DNA of 64,000 nt. It comes from Flavobacteriales bacterium. Its GTDB lineage: Bacteria > Bacteroidota > Bacteroidia > Flavobacteriales_D > Crocinitomicaceae. Shown piece by piece: positions 42,157 through 49,309 of the stretch (positions are counted from its first letter, which is position 1; the number at the start of each line of letters is the position of its first letter). The notes below the pieces were generated by a model that made no database searches, was not told the origin of the DNA, and was given only the letters and a program-made list of their open reading frames with translations. The translations under genes and the position numbers were made by a program. The stretch lies in NCBI GenBank assembly GCA_947454525.1, contig CANGJM010000007.1:1-64000 (forward strand), given 5' to 3'.

Positions 42157-42702
42157 ATGAGAAGAAATTCGAGACCATTTGTAAAAAGAGAAGTTGAAGC
42201 GCAACACAGAATTAACGACAAAATTGTTGCTGCTGAAATTCGTTTAGTGATTGAAGGTGAAGAGCCTCAAGTAATGTCTGTTTCTAGGGGAATTGCCTTA
42301 GCGGAAGAACAAGAGCTTGATTTAGTGGAGATTTCTCCAAATGCGAAACCACCGGTTTGTAAAATTTTGGACTATAAAAAGTTCCTTTACAATCAGAAAC
42401 GTAAACAAAAAGAGTTAAAAGCAAAACAAAGCAAAATCGTCGTAAAAGAGATTCGCTTTGGACCTAATACAGATGACCATGATTTCCAATTTAAATTAGC
42501 GCACGCTAAGAAGTTTTTGGAAGAAGGTAGTAAGGTAAAGGCATATGTGTTTTTTAGAGGAAGAACCATCGTTTTTAAAGACCGTGGAGAAATTCTTTTA
42601 TTGAAATTCGCACAAGAACTTGCTGATTTTGGTGTTATTGAACAGCTGCCAAAATTGGAAGGTAAAAAGATGATCTTAATGATCAACTCGAAAAAGAAAT
42701 AA
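42157..42702 (+). CDS. infC: Translation initiation factor IF-3
   Basis: IF-3 keeps the 30S subunit free and checks the start codon. Both domains are present: the N-terminal domain ([60 protein letters not shown]) and the C-terminal domain ([36 protein letters not shown]). The start is ATG here, not the AUU used for autoregulation in E. coli; no in-frame AUU alternative exists just upstream. It lies 16 bp after thrS. Confidence 0.97.
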   Translation: MRRNSRPFVKREVEAQHRINDKIVAAEIRLVIEGEEPQVMSVSRGIALAEEQELDLVEISPNAKPPVCKILDYKKFLYNQKRKQKELKAKQSKIVVKEIRFGPNTDDHDFQFKLAHAKKFLEEGSKVKAYVFFRGRTIVFKDRGEILLLKFAQELADFGVIEQLPKLEGKKMILMINSKKK

Positions 42703-42742
42703 TGAAGCTGATATAGATGTTTAACTTTTAAAAAAAGTAGTA

Positions 42743-42940
42743 ATGCCTAAAATGAAAACAAAATCCAGTGCAAAGAAGAGATTCACCATCACTGGAAGTG
42801 GAAAAATCAAGCGTAAACACGCTTTCAAAAGCCACATTTTAACTAAGAAGGCTAAGAAACGTAAACGTAACTTGACACATGCTGGTTTGGTACATAGTGC
42901 CGATCTATCAAACATCAAGTTGCAATTATGTATGAAATAG
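42743..42940 (+). CDS. rpmI: Ribosomal protein L35
   Basis: This 65-residue, very basic protein matches L35: [20 protein letters not shown], then [20 protein letters not shown], ending [15 protein letters not shown]. It belongs to the large ribosomal subunit. The place between infC and rplT is the conserved one. Confidence 0.97.
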   Translation: MPKMKTKSSAKKRFTITGSGKIKRKHAFKSHILTKKAKKRKRNLTHAGLVHSADLSNIKLQLCMK

Positions 42941-42942
42941 TC

Positions 42943-43002
42943 CTTAGTTGGTTTGTAAATTGTTTAACCCGGTAACGAGTAACTAAGTCTTCACTGTTGA
43001 AG
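42943..43002 (+). promoter_or_regulatory. Structured leader between rpmI and rplT
   Basis: Two hairpins can form in the rpmI-rplT gap: CTTAGTT (42943-42949) with AACTAAG (42981-42987), enclosing GGTT/AACC, and CTTCA-CTGT-TGAAG (42989-43002). L20 is known to repress its own operon by binding mRNA in other bacteria, so this could be its site; that is inferred from position only. Confidence 0.3.
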
Positions 43003-43028
43003 CACTCTTTATCAAAAAACTTAAAATT

Positions 43029-43376
43029 ATGCCAAGATCAGTAAATCACGTTGCGTCAAGAGCAAGAAGAAAAAACTTGATGAAACTAGCCAAAGGTTAC
43101 TTTGGAAGAAGAAAAAACGTTTGGACCGTAGCTAAAAATGCTATTGAAAAAGGTATGCTTTACGCATATTCAGGTCGTAAACAAAAGAAAAGAAATTTCC
43201 GTTCATTGTGGATTACACGTATCAATGCAGGTGCACGCCTTCATGGTATGAGTTATTCTCAATTTATGGGAGCAGTACACAAAAGTGGAATCGAATTAAA
43301 TCGTAAAGTACTTGCAGATTTAGCGATGAACCACCCAGATGCTTTTAAAGCGGTTGTTGATTCTGTAAAAAAATAA
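43029..43376 (+). CDS. rplT: Ribosomal protein L20
   Basis: The 115-residue basic protein has the full L20 pattern: [60 protein letters not shown] and [21 protein letters not shown]20 is needed early in 50S assembly and often represses its own operon. It is the last gene of the thrS operon and is followed by a clear terminator. Confidence 0.98.
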   Translation: MPRSVNHVASRARRKNLMKLAKGYFGRRKNVWTVAKNAIEKGMLYAYSGRKQKKRNFRSLWITRINAGARLHGMSYSQFMGAVHKSGIELNRKVLADLAMNHPDAFKAVVDSVKK

Positions 43377-43395
43377 AATTAATTTATATCAGCTT

Positions 43396-43430
43396 AAAGC
43401 CATTAGTCCTTCGATTAATGGCTTTTTTTT
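43396..43430 (+). terminator. Rho-independent terminator after rplT
   Basis: AAAGCCATTA pairs with TAATGGCTTT around a 7- to 10-base loop and runs straight into eight Ts (43423-43430). It ends the thrS-infC-rpmI-rplT operon before the oxidoreductase gene at 43449. Confidence 0.85.
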
Positions 43431-43448
43431 AATCTGTTCGTTTGCACT

Positions 43449-44414
43449 ATGTTGAAAATCGGTCTCGTTGGTACTGGTCACCTTGGTAAAATTCATTTAC
43501 GTAATTTACTGGAATTGCCGGTGGACTTTGAACTAGTTGGGTTTTACGATACGGATGATTCGACAGTGCAGGAAATTCAACGTGAATTTCAAACAACATC
43601 CTTCTCAGATTTAGAGGACTTGATGAATGCGTCAGAGGCACTTTTAATCGCTAGTCCAACGCCATCTCATTTTCCCATTGCCGTTCAAGCCCTCAAAAAA
43701 GGTAAACATATTTTCATTGAAAAACCGGTTTGTTTCACGGTGGAAGAATCCAAAAAACTGTTGCTTTATGCACAAGAAGCAGGTGTGGTTGTGCAAGTTG
43801 GACACGTGGAACGTTTTAATCCAGCTTTGATCGCAGCAAATCCCTTCGTTCAGAATCCGCTATTTATCGAATCTCGAAGAACCGCGCCATATCAAAAAAG
43901 AGGAACGGATGTATCCGTAGTGTACGATTTAATGATCCATGATATTGATGTCGCACTGACCATTGCCAATTCGAATGTGAAAAAAATCTCCGCCTTTGGC
44001 ATGAATGTACTGAGTGACTCAATCGATGTTGCCTCCGCACATTTAACCTTCGAAAATGGATGTACGGCATACCTGAGTGCCTCTAGGGTTTCTGATCAAC
44101 GTGAGCGAAAATCTTGTTTCTTTATGCAGGATGCTCATGTATACGTTGATTTTCTGAACAAAACAGTGGATCGACACGAACTCATGCAAGAGTCAGTGGA
44201 AGTCCGTCAACTTGTTCAAACAGTCATTCCTGTTGAGGATTCAAATGCCATCAAAATGGAATTACTGTCATTTGCATCTTCCATTCGAGAGGAGAGTATT
44301 CCAGCAGTTAGCCTAACAGATGGACACCGTGCCTTGCAGATTGCAGAACTTATTTTAGATCAAATTCACGAGTCCAATCAATTTTATCAAATAAAAACCG
44401 AAATAACACGTTAA
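43449..44414 (+). CDS. Gfo/Idh/MocA family oxidoreductase
   Basis: The N-terminal Rossmann domain has the NAD(P) motif KIGLVGTGHLGKIHLRNLL (residues 3-21) and the family's EKPVCF motif (about 96-101) with the catalytic-type lysine. The C-terminal half has SVVYDLMIHDIDVALTIAN, with the aspartate-histidine pair typical of sugar dehydrogenases in the family. The likely substrate is a sugar or nucleotide sugar. It is first in a three-gene block with a lipoprotein and a sugar-phosphate transferase, which points to surface-glycan building. Confidence 0.9.
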   Translation: MLKIGLVGTGHLGKIHLRNLLELPVDFELVGFYDTDDSTVQEIQREFQTTSFSDLEDLMNASEALLIASPTPSHFPIAVQALKKGKHIFIEKPVCFTVEESKKLLLYAQEAGVVVQVGHVERFNPALIAANPFVQNPLFIESRRTAPYQKRGTDVSVVYDLMIHDIDVALTIANSNVKKISAFGMNVLSDSIDVASAHLTFENGCTAYLSASRVSDQRERKSCFFMQDAHVYVDFLNKTVDRHELMQESVEVRQLVQTVIPVEDSNAIKMELLSFASSIREESIPAVSLTDGHRALQIAELILDQIHESNQFYQIKTEITR

Positions 44415-44418
44415 CGAA

Positions 44419-45282
44419 TTGATGAGAGTTTTATTGTACCTTGTTTTAGTAGGCTTGCTTAGTGCATGTATTAAAAATAATCCCGATCCATCTTGGATTG
44501 AAGTGAATCCATTCGTCCTTGTTTCTAATCCATCACTCTCAGGTTCTGAAGGACAATTGACAAAAGATTTTCGAGATGTATGGTTGTACATCGATGATCA
44601 AATGATTGGATGTTTCCAAACACCCTTTAAAATTCCCATTTTGAAAGAGGGGAATGTCAACATAAAAATCTATCCTGCAGTTAGAAATAACGGAATTGCT
44701 ACCGATAAAAAGATCTATCCCTTCATGAATGTTTATGAGATCAATTCGAAATTGGTAAAAAATCAAACCTTAACCGTGAATCCAGTTACGAGTTACGTGA
44801 ATAATTCCAATTTCTGGATTGAAGATTTTGAAGATGCTTCCATCAAAATTCAAGATGATCCAAATACAAGCTTGGCAAGTTTATTTATTTCCAGTGATAA
44901 CCTGACTCCTTTCAATGGATTCAACTATGGAAAGGTCGTTTTAACTGAACTCGATTCCATTTGGGTAGCGAACACGACAGAACAATTGCCCATTGCTAAA
45001 AACAAACCCTGTTTCATGGAGGTGGATTACTACAATACCAATTCATTTGTCCAAGGATTCTTGGCCCTGAACTCGAATGGTTCTATTTATCAAGATAATG
45101 CTGGATTCAATGAACAACCCGTGAGCACCGTAAAGTGGAAGAAAATGTACATCGAATTGACAGAATTAATTGGAAATTCAACAAACGGTTCAAATTTCAT
45201 CCAAACATTTAAAGCGAAGTTAGACTCCTTACAAACGGAAACGTTTATTTGCATCGATAACATTAAAATCGTTTATAAGTAA
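44419..45282 (+). CDS. Hypothetical lipoprotein, 287 aa
   Basis: The signal MRVLLYLVLVGLLSAC ends at a lipobox cysteine (about residue 17, counting from MMRV). The mature part starts with a beta-sandwich-like segment (IEVNPFVLVSNPSLSGSEGQ) containing LYIDDQMIGCFQTPFKIPIL, and ends with a jelly-roll-like part (ALNSNGSIYQDNAGFNEQPV, TFICIDNIKIVYK), resembling carbohydrate-binding folds. I do not assign a family. It lies 4 bp after the oxidoreductase and 1 bp before the glycosyl-1-phosphate transferase, so it is part of that operon and may act in the same envelope process. Confidence 0.75.
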   Translation: MMRVLLYLVLVGLLSACIKNNPDPSWIEVNPFVLVSNPSLSGSEGQLTKDFRDVWLYIDDQMIGCFQTPFKIPILKEGNVNIKIYPAVRNNGIATDKKIYPFMNVYEINSKLVKNQTLTVNPVTSYVNNSNFWIEDFEDASIKIQDDPNTSLASLFISSDNLTPFNGFNYGKVVLTELDSIWVANTTEQLPIAKNKPCFMEVDYYNTNSFVQGFLALNSNGSIYQDNAGFNEQPVSTVKWKKMYIELTELIGNSTNGSNFIQTFKAKLDSLQTETFICIDNIKIVYK

Positions 45283-45283
45283 C

Positions 45284-46675
45284 ATGAAAGATCGTTTTTG
45301 GGCTTCTTGTTTAGTACTAATCGATTACCTTTTCGCTGCATTGGCATGGGGTGTATTTTTCTACATTCGAAAAACACAGATTGAAGGACTAACATTTATT
45401 CCAGATTCACAATTTTATTTAGGACTTACCCTTGTACCGTTATTTTGGGTGTTCTTTTATTTCATTCAGGGAACCTACCACGACATCCGAAGAATGTTTC
45501 GCTTGCAAATGGTGAATCTCACCTTGATTGCATCGTTTTTAGGGACAATTATTTTATTTTTCACCTTACTCATTGATGACGACGTTAAGTCCTATCAAAA
45601 TTTCTACCGCTCTATTTTCTTTCTCTTTGGACTTCATTTTTTCATTGCACTGATTCCAAGATTGATTTTCAACACTTTGCTCATTCGTTTTATCCGCAGT
45701 AACGGTCATGGATTTAAAACCATTATTATTGGCGGGAATGAAAAAGCAGTAGAAATTTACAACGAACTCATTCAACAAGAACAAAACACGAATTTCTTTA
45801 TTGGTTACGTCAACGTAAATGGTAAGGATACTTTATTGGATGGAGTCGTTCCGTATTTAGGTCACGCCAATAACTTGGAAGAAGTAATGAGTCAACACGA
45901 AGCGGAAGAAGTGATACTTGCGGTGGAGAGCTCCGATCACAACCGTTTAAAAGACATGATTTCTCGCGTGGACAACGGAAGAATTCGCATCAAGTTATTG
46001 CCTGACATGTATGCCATCCTTTCTGGATCCGTTGAAATGACCAATATTTATGGTGCTTTGTTGATTGAAATCATCCCGGACGCCATGCCGTTTTGGCAAC
46101 AAGCAATTAAACGTTTGATGGACATCGTGATTTCTCTTGTGGCGGTTGTTTGTTTGATTCCCTTTTACCTGTTTTCAGCTTTGGCAGTAAAACTATCGTC
46201 TCCAGGACCAATTTTCTTTTTACAGGATAGGGTAGGGATTAACGGGAAGGTTTTTCGCATCATCAAATTCAGAACGATGTACGTGAATTCTGAACAGCAA
46301 GGACCACAACTTTCTTCAGAAGGAGATCCACGTATTACGCCGATTGGACGTTTTATGCGTAAGACGAGATTGGATGAATTTCCACAGTTTATCAATGTCC
46401 TACTTGGACAAATGTCCTTGGTTGGTCCGAGACCAGAGCGACAGTTTTACATTGATCAAATTGTTCAGGTGGAGCCTCAGTACATTCATTTAACTAAGGT
46501 TCGACCTGGAATTACATCTTGGGGACAAGTGAAATATGGCTATGCCGAAAATGTCGATCAAATGCTGCAACGCATGAAGTTCGATTTGATTTACCTCAAA
46601 AACAGAAGCCTTGCGCTGGACATAAAAATCATGTTTTACACCGTGATTATTGTCATAAAAGCCAAAGGGAAATAG
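45284..46675 (+). CDS. Undecaprenyl-phosphate sugar-1-phosphate transferase (WcaJ/WbaP type)
   Basis: Four N-terminal transmembrane helices (residues about 8-125) and a Rossmann-like domain (KTIIIGGNEKAVEIYNELIQ) precede the catalytic domain. That domain starts with a membrane helix (MDIVISLVAVVCLIPFYLFS) and the signature SSPGPIFFLQDRVGINGKVF, RIIKFRTMYV, TRLDEFPQFINVLLGQMSLV and GPRPERQFY. It moves a sugar 1-phosphate from a nucleotide sugar to undecaprenyl phosphate, the first step of an exopolysaccharide or O-antigen. The 463-residue length is normal. No other pathway genes follow; rpsP comes next with its own promoter. Confidence 0.93.
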   Translation: MKDRFWASCLVLIDYLFAALAWGVFFYIRKTQIEGLTFIPDSQFYLGLTLVPLFWVFFYFIQGTYHDIRRMFRLQMVNLTLIASFLGTIILFFTLLIDDDVKSYQNFYRSIFFLFGLHFFIALIPRLIFNTLLIRFIRSNGHGFKTIIIGGNEKAVEIYNELIQQEQNTNFFIGYVNVNGKDTLLDGVVPYLGHANNLEEVMSQHEAEEVILAVESSDHNRLKDMISRVDNGRIRIKLLPDMYAILSGSVEMTNIYGALLIEIIPDAMPFWQQAIKRLMDIVISLVAVVCLIPFYLFSALAVKLSSPGPIFFLQDRVGINGKVFRIIKFRTMYVNSEQQGPQLSSEGDPRITPIGRFMRKTRLDEFPQFINVLLGQMSLVGPRPERQFYIDQIVQVEPQYIHLTKVRPGITSWGQVKYGYAENVDQMLQRMKFDLIYLKNRSLALDIKIMFYTVIIVIKAKGK

Positions 46676-46714
46676 AATCTTCTCGCAGAAGTGTTAGAAT
46701 TCAAAAAACCTTTG

Positions 46715-46722
46715 TATCTTTG
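46715..46722 (+). promoter_or_regulatory. Promoter -7 box (TATCTTTG) for rpsP-rimM
   Basis: An exact TAnnTTTG box ending 53 bp before the rpsP ATG, leaving a 40-50 base leader. Confidence 0.55.
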
Positions 46723-46775
46723 CACCTTCAAATTCATTTATAAACGCAGGTTTCGTACCTCAAATTGTAAACATT

Positions 46776-47420
46776 ATGGCAACAAGAATCAGATTACAGA
46801 GACACGGTAAAAAAGGTAAACCATTTTTTCATTTGGTTGCAGCAGATAGTCGTGCAAAAAGAGATGGTAAATTCATCGAAAAATTAGGAACGTATAATCC
46901 AACTGCTAATCCAGCGGTAATTAACATCAATTTCGAGGCAACTTTGAATTGGGTTCAAACTGGAGCAGAAATGTCGGATACGGCTCGTGCAATTTTATCT
47001 TACAAAGGAGTTTTGTACAAAAACCACCTTTTGAATGGAGTTAAAAAAGGCGCTTTAACAGTTGAGCAAGTAGAAGAGAAATTTGCACAGTGGTTAGCTG
47101 ACAAAGAATCAAAAGTTCAGAACAAAGTTGATGGATTGGTGAAAAATGCAGCTCAAGAGAAAATCGCTCGTCAACAAGCGGAAGTAGCAGCAAACGCAGC
47201 GAAAGCAGCAGTAGTTGCAGCGAAAAACGCACCAGTTGTTGAAGAAGTTGCAGCTGAAGAAACAACAGAAGAAGTTGTAGCAGAAGAAGCTCCAGCAACA
47301 GAAGAAGTTGTAGCGGAAGAAGCTCCAGTAGCAGAAGAAGCTCCTGCAGTTGAAGAAGCTCCAGTAGCAGAAGAGGCTCCGGCAGCGGAAGAAGCATCAG
47401 AAGAAGCTGCGGCTGAATAA
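46776..47420 (+). CDS. rpsP: Ribosomal protein S16 with long acidic tail
   Basis: Residues 1-80 are S16 (MATRIRLQRHGKKGKPFFHL, RAKRDGKFIEKLGTYNPTAN, LSYKGVLYKNHLLNGVKKGA), a 30S assembly protein. Unlike the usual 80-90 residues, the protein has 214: a helical stretch to about 145 and then about 65 residues of Ala/Glu/Val/Pro repeats (EEAPVAEEAP type), which should be disordered and strongly negative. Extended S16 tails occur in Bacteroidota; their role is unknown. It is followed after 5 bp by rimM. Confidence 0.95.
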   Translation: MATRIRLQRHGKKGKPFFHLVAADSRAKRDGKFIEKLGTYNPTANPAVININFEATLNWVQTGAEMSDTARAILSYKGVLYKNHLLNGVKKGALTVEQVEEKFAQWLADKESKVQNKVDGLVKNAAQEKIARQQAEVAANAAKAAVVAAKNAPVVEEVAAEETTEEVVAEEAPATEEVVAEEAPVAEEAPAVEEAPVAEEAPAAEEASEEAAAE

Positions 47421-47425
47421 GCTTT

Positions 47426-47953
47426 ATGCAAAAAAAAGATTGTTTTTATTTAGGAATAATAGCGAAACTTCACGGATTTAAAGGTGAAGTTTCGTTGTTT
47501 TTGGACGTTTCTAATCCAGCTGATTACGCTACGTTAGATGCTGTATTTGTTGAAATCGATGGTGGACTCATTCCATTTTTCGTTCAAAACATCAAGATTA
47601 AGACCAAGGGTTTCGTGGCTGTGAAATTCCAAGGTGTCGATAGTGAAAAAGATGCGCAGCGCATTTTGAAGAAGCCAGTTTACCTTCCCGAAACATTTTT
47701 ACAAGAGTTAGATCAAACTTCATTCTATGATCACGAAATCATTGGTTACACCGTAATTGATGAAGTTCATGGCAATGTAGGAATTGTTGAAAATGTAATC
47801 GATATGGCTGCAAATCCATTGTTGCAGTTAGATAAAGATGGAGTAGAAGTATTGCTTCCGATTTTTGATGGACTCGTTCAAAAAGTTCAGCGCAAAAAAA
47901 AGGAGCTTTATGTAAAAGCTCCTGAAGGATTAATCGATTTGTATTTAGGTTAA
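47426..47953 (+). CDS. rimM: 16S rRNA processing protein RimM
   Basis: RimM helps mature the 30S head by binding S19 and 16S rRNA. The N-terminal barrel (CFYLGIIAKLHGFKGEVSLF, FVQNIKIKTKGFVAVKFQGV) and the C-terminal PRC barrel (FYDHEIIGYTVIDEVHGNVG, then LLPIFDGLVQKVQRKKKELY) are both present in 175 residues. The rpsP-rimM pair is the common arrangement. Its stop overlaps the stop of the convergent GH3 gene by 4 bp. Confidence 0.95.
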   Translation: MQKKDCFYLGIIAKLHGFKGEVSLFLDVSNPADYATLDAVFVEIDGGLIPFFVQNIKIKTKGFVAVKFQGVDSEKDAQRILKKPVYLPETFLQELDQTSFYDHEIIGYTVIDEVHGNVGIVENVIDMAANPLLQLDKDGVEVLLPIFDGLVQKVQRKKKELYVKAPEGLIDLYLG

Positions 47954-49095
47954 TTCACCTTTAACAATCCCATGGCAATTTTCATGCGAATTACTTTTTT
48001 CGCAGCTTCATCCACTTTCTTTTTGAATTCTTTATTCGTGCGGTAAGCAGTCAAAATCTCTTGATGCGCTTTCTTTGCATCCAACGGCATTAACACGATG
48101 TCACATCCCGCATTGATTGCTTTATACGCAGCCTGTGGGACATTCACGACACCTCCCATGTTCATGGCGTCCGTAACGATGAGTCCTTTGAATCCAAGAC
48201 TGTCTTTCAGTAACTCCGTAACAATTTTCTCTGAACAGGTAGATGGTAATCCTTTTGTGTCGTATTTCGCGTTGTTCTGAACAGCGATGTGCGCCACCAT
48301 TATCGATAAAACACCGTTGGCAATTAAAGTTGGGTAATTACCGATTTCTTTCATCTCTCCATCAATTACCTGTAACGCTTTGTGCGTATCTCCAGTCACG
48401 AGTCCGTGTCCTGGGAAATGTTTTGCTGTAGCGATGATGTTGTTGCGTTGCGTTTCTTGAATAAAGGCATCGGACCAAGGAATGATGTTCGCCGGAACAG
48501 CACCAAAACTTCTAAATCCAACCGTTGTGTTAGGTGACATATCGACAACTGGAGAAAAGTTATAATTGATTCCAATTGCATTCAAATCACCAGAAATGGT
48601 TTTTGCACAAGCAATTACTTCATCTACATTCTTTAATTCGTTTGCTTTTTTAACGATGGTTGAACCAGCGATTTTACGGTTCACTAAACTCGGTTCCGCA
48701 TCTGCGCTATATAAAAAGGGAAGATTGCCGAATTTCGCATTGTTGGACTCAAAATCTTTGATCCATGTACTAAATTCTTCTTTGGTACCGTTTAACATCA
48801 ATACACCACCAATCACTCGGTCTTTGATGTGTTGATCAATGGTTGCTTTCGTTTGACCCAAGCGTCCTACAGCTGGCATGATCAATTGTGCAACAATCGC
48901 AGTGTCATCCATTTGTTTAAAAACGCGCTCAACTTCTTTGTCTAATGCAGGATTATCTTTTAAGAAATCAGCCAATTCAAAACTGATTTCCGTTTTTGGT
49001 TGAATAACCTTCGCTTGTTTTGTTGATTCATTTGATTGCGCACATCCTTGAAATAGGAGTCCGGCTAGAAATAATGGGGTGATGATTTTTTTCAT
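47950..49095 (-). CDS. GH3 beta-N-acetylhexosaminidase-like lipoprotein
   Basis: I start at 49095, where MKKIITPLFLAGLLFQGC is a lipoprotein signal (lipobox cysteine 18); the frame opens at 49116. The mature part is a GH3 N-terminal barrel with the N-acetylglucosaminidase signature IIATAKHFPGHGLVTGDTHK (normally KHFPGHG...DSH; Thr replaces Ser) and the nucleophile aspartate in LIVTDAMNMGGV. It should cut GlcNAc residues from peptidoglycan fragments or chitin in the periplasm or on the surface. NagZ is the cytoplasmic relative; the lipobox sets this one apart. Confidence 0.88.
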   Translation of the reverse strand: MKKIITPLFLAGLLFQGCAQSNESTKQAKVIQPKTEISFELADFLKDNPALDKEVERVFKQMDDTAIVAQLIMPAVGRLGQTKATIDQHIKDRVIGGVLMLNGTKEEFSTWIKDFESNNAKFGNLPFLYSADAEPSLVNRKIAGSTIVKKANELKNVDEVIACAKTISGDLNAIGINYNFSPVVDMSPNTTVGFRSFGAVPANIIPWSDAFIQETQRNNIIATAKHFPGHGLVTGDTHKALQVIDGEMKEIGNYPTLIANGVLSIMVAHIAVQNNAKYDTKGLPSTCSEKIVTELLKDSLGFKGLIVTDAMNMGGVVNVPQAAYKAINAGCDIVLMPLDAKKAHQEILTAYRTNKEFKKKVDEAAKKVIRMKIAMGLLKVN

Positions 49096-49226
49096 AGTAT
49101 AAATTGTCAGTTTCAAATTTAAATATATCTCGTTTAGCCAAGTTGTTTATTTGTTGAAGAAATAACCAAGGTCTTGTCAATAACTATGCCTAACCTTCCA
49201 TTCAAGACCGATCCTAAAAAAAATGC

Positions 49227-49241
49227 TTAACTTTAAGTTAA
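49227..49241. repeat. 15-bp perfect palindrome upstream of the CotH-type gene
   Basis: TTAACTTTAAGTTAA reads the same on both strands and lies about 70 bp before the ATG at 49310, in a 214-bp gap between divergent genes. It is a candidate regulator site, with no further support. Confidence 0.35.
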
Positions 49242-49309
49242 TATTGCTTAAATATTACGCAAGTAATACCATTATGTGTCATCAAAGCAATAAACTAACG
49301 TACGTTCAA

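Noticed and set aside
47041-47431. Long open frames on the minus strand opposite the rpsP tail, rich in Leu or Ala/Ser
   Set aside because: They are by-products of the repetitive GAAGAAGCTCC-type codons of the S16 tail; the composition is extreme and no start signal is seen.
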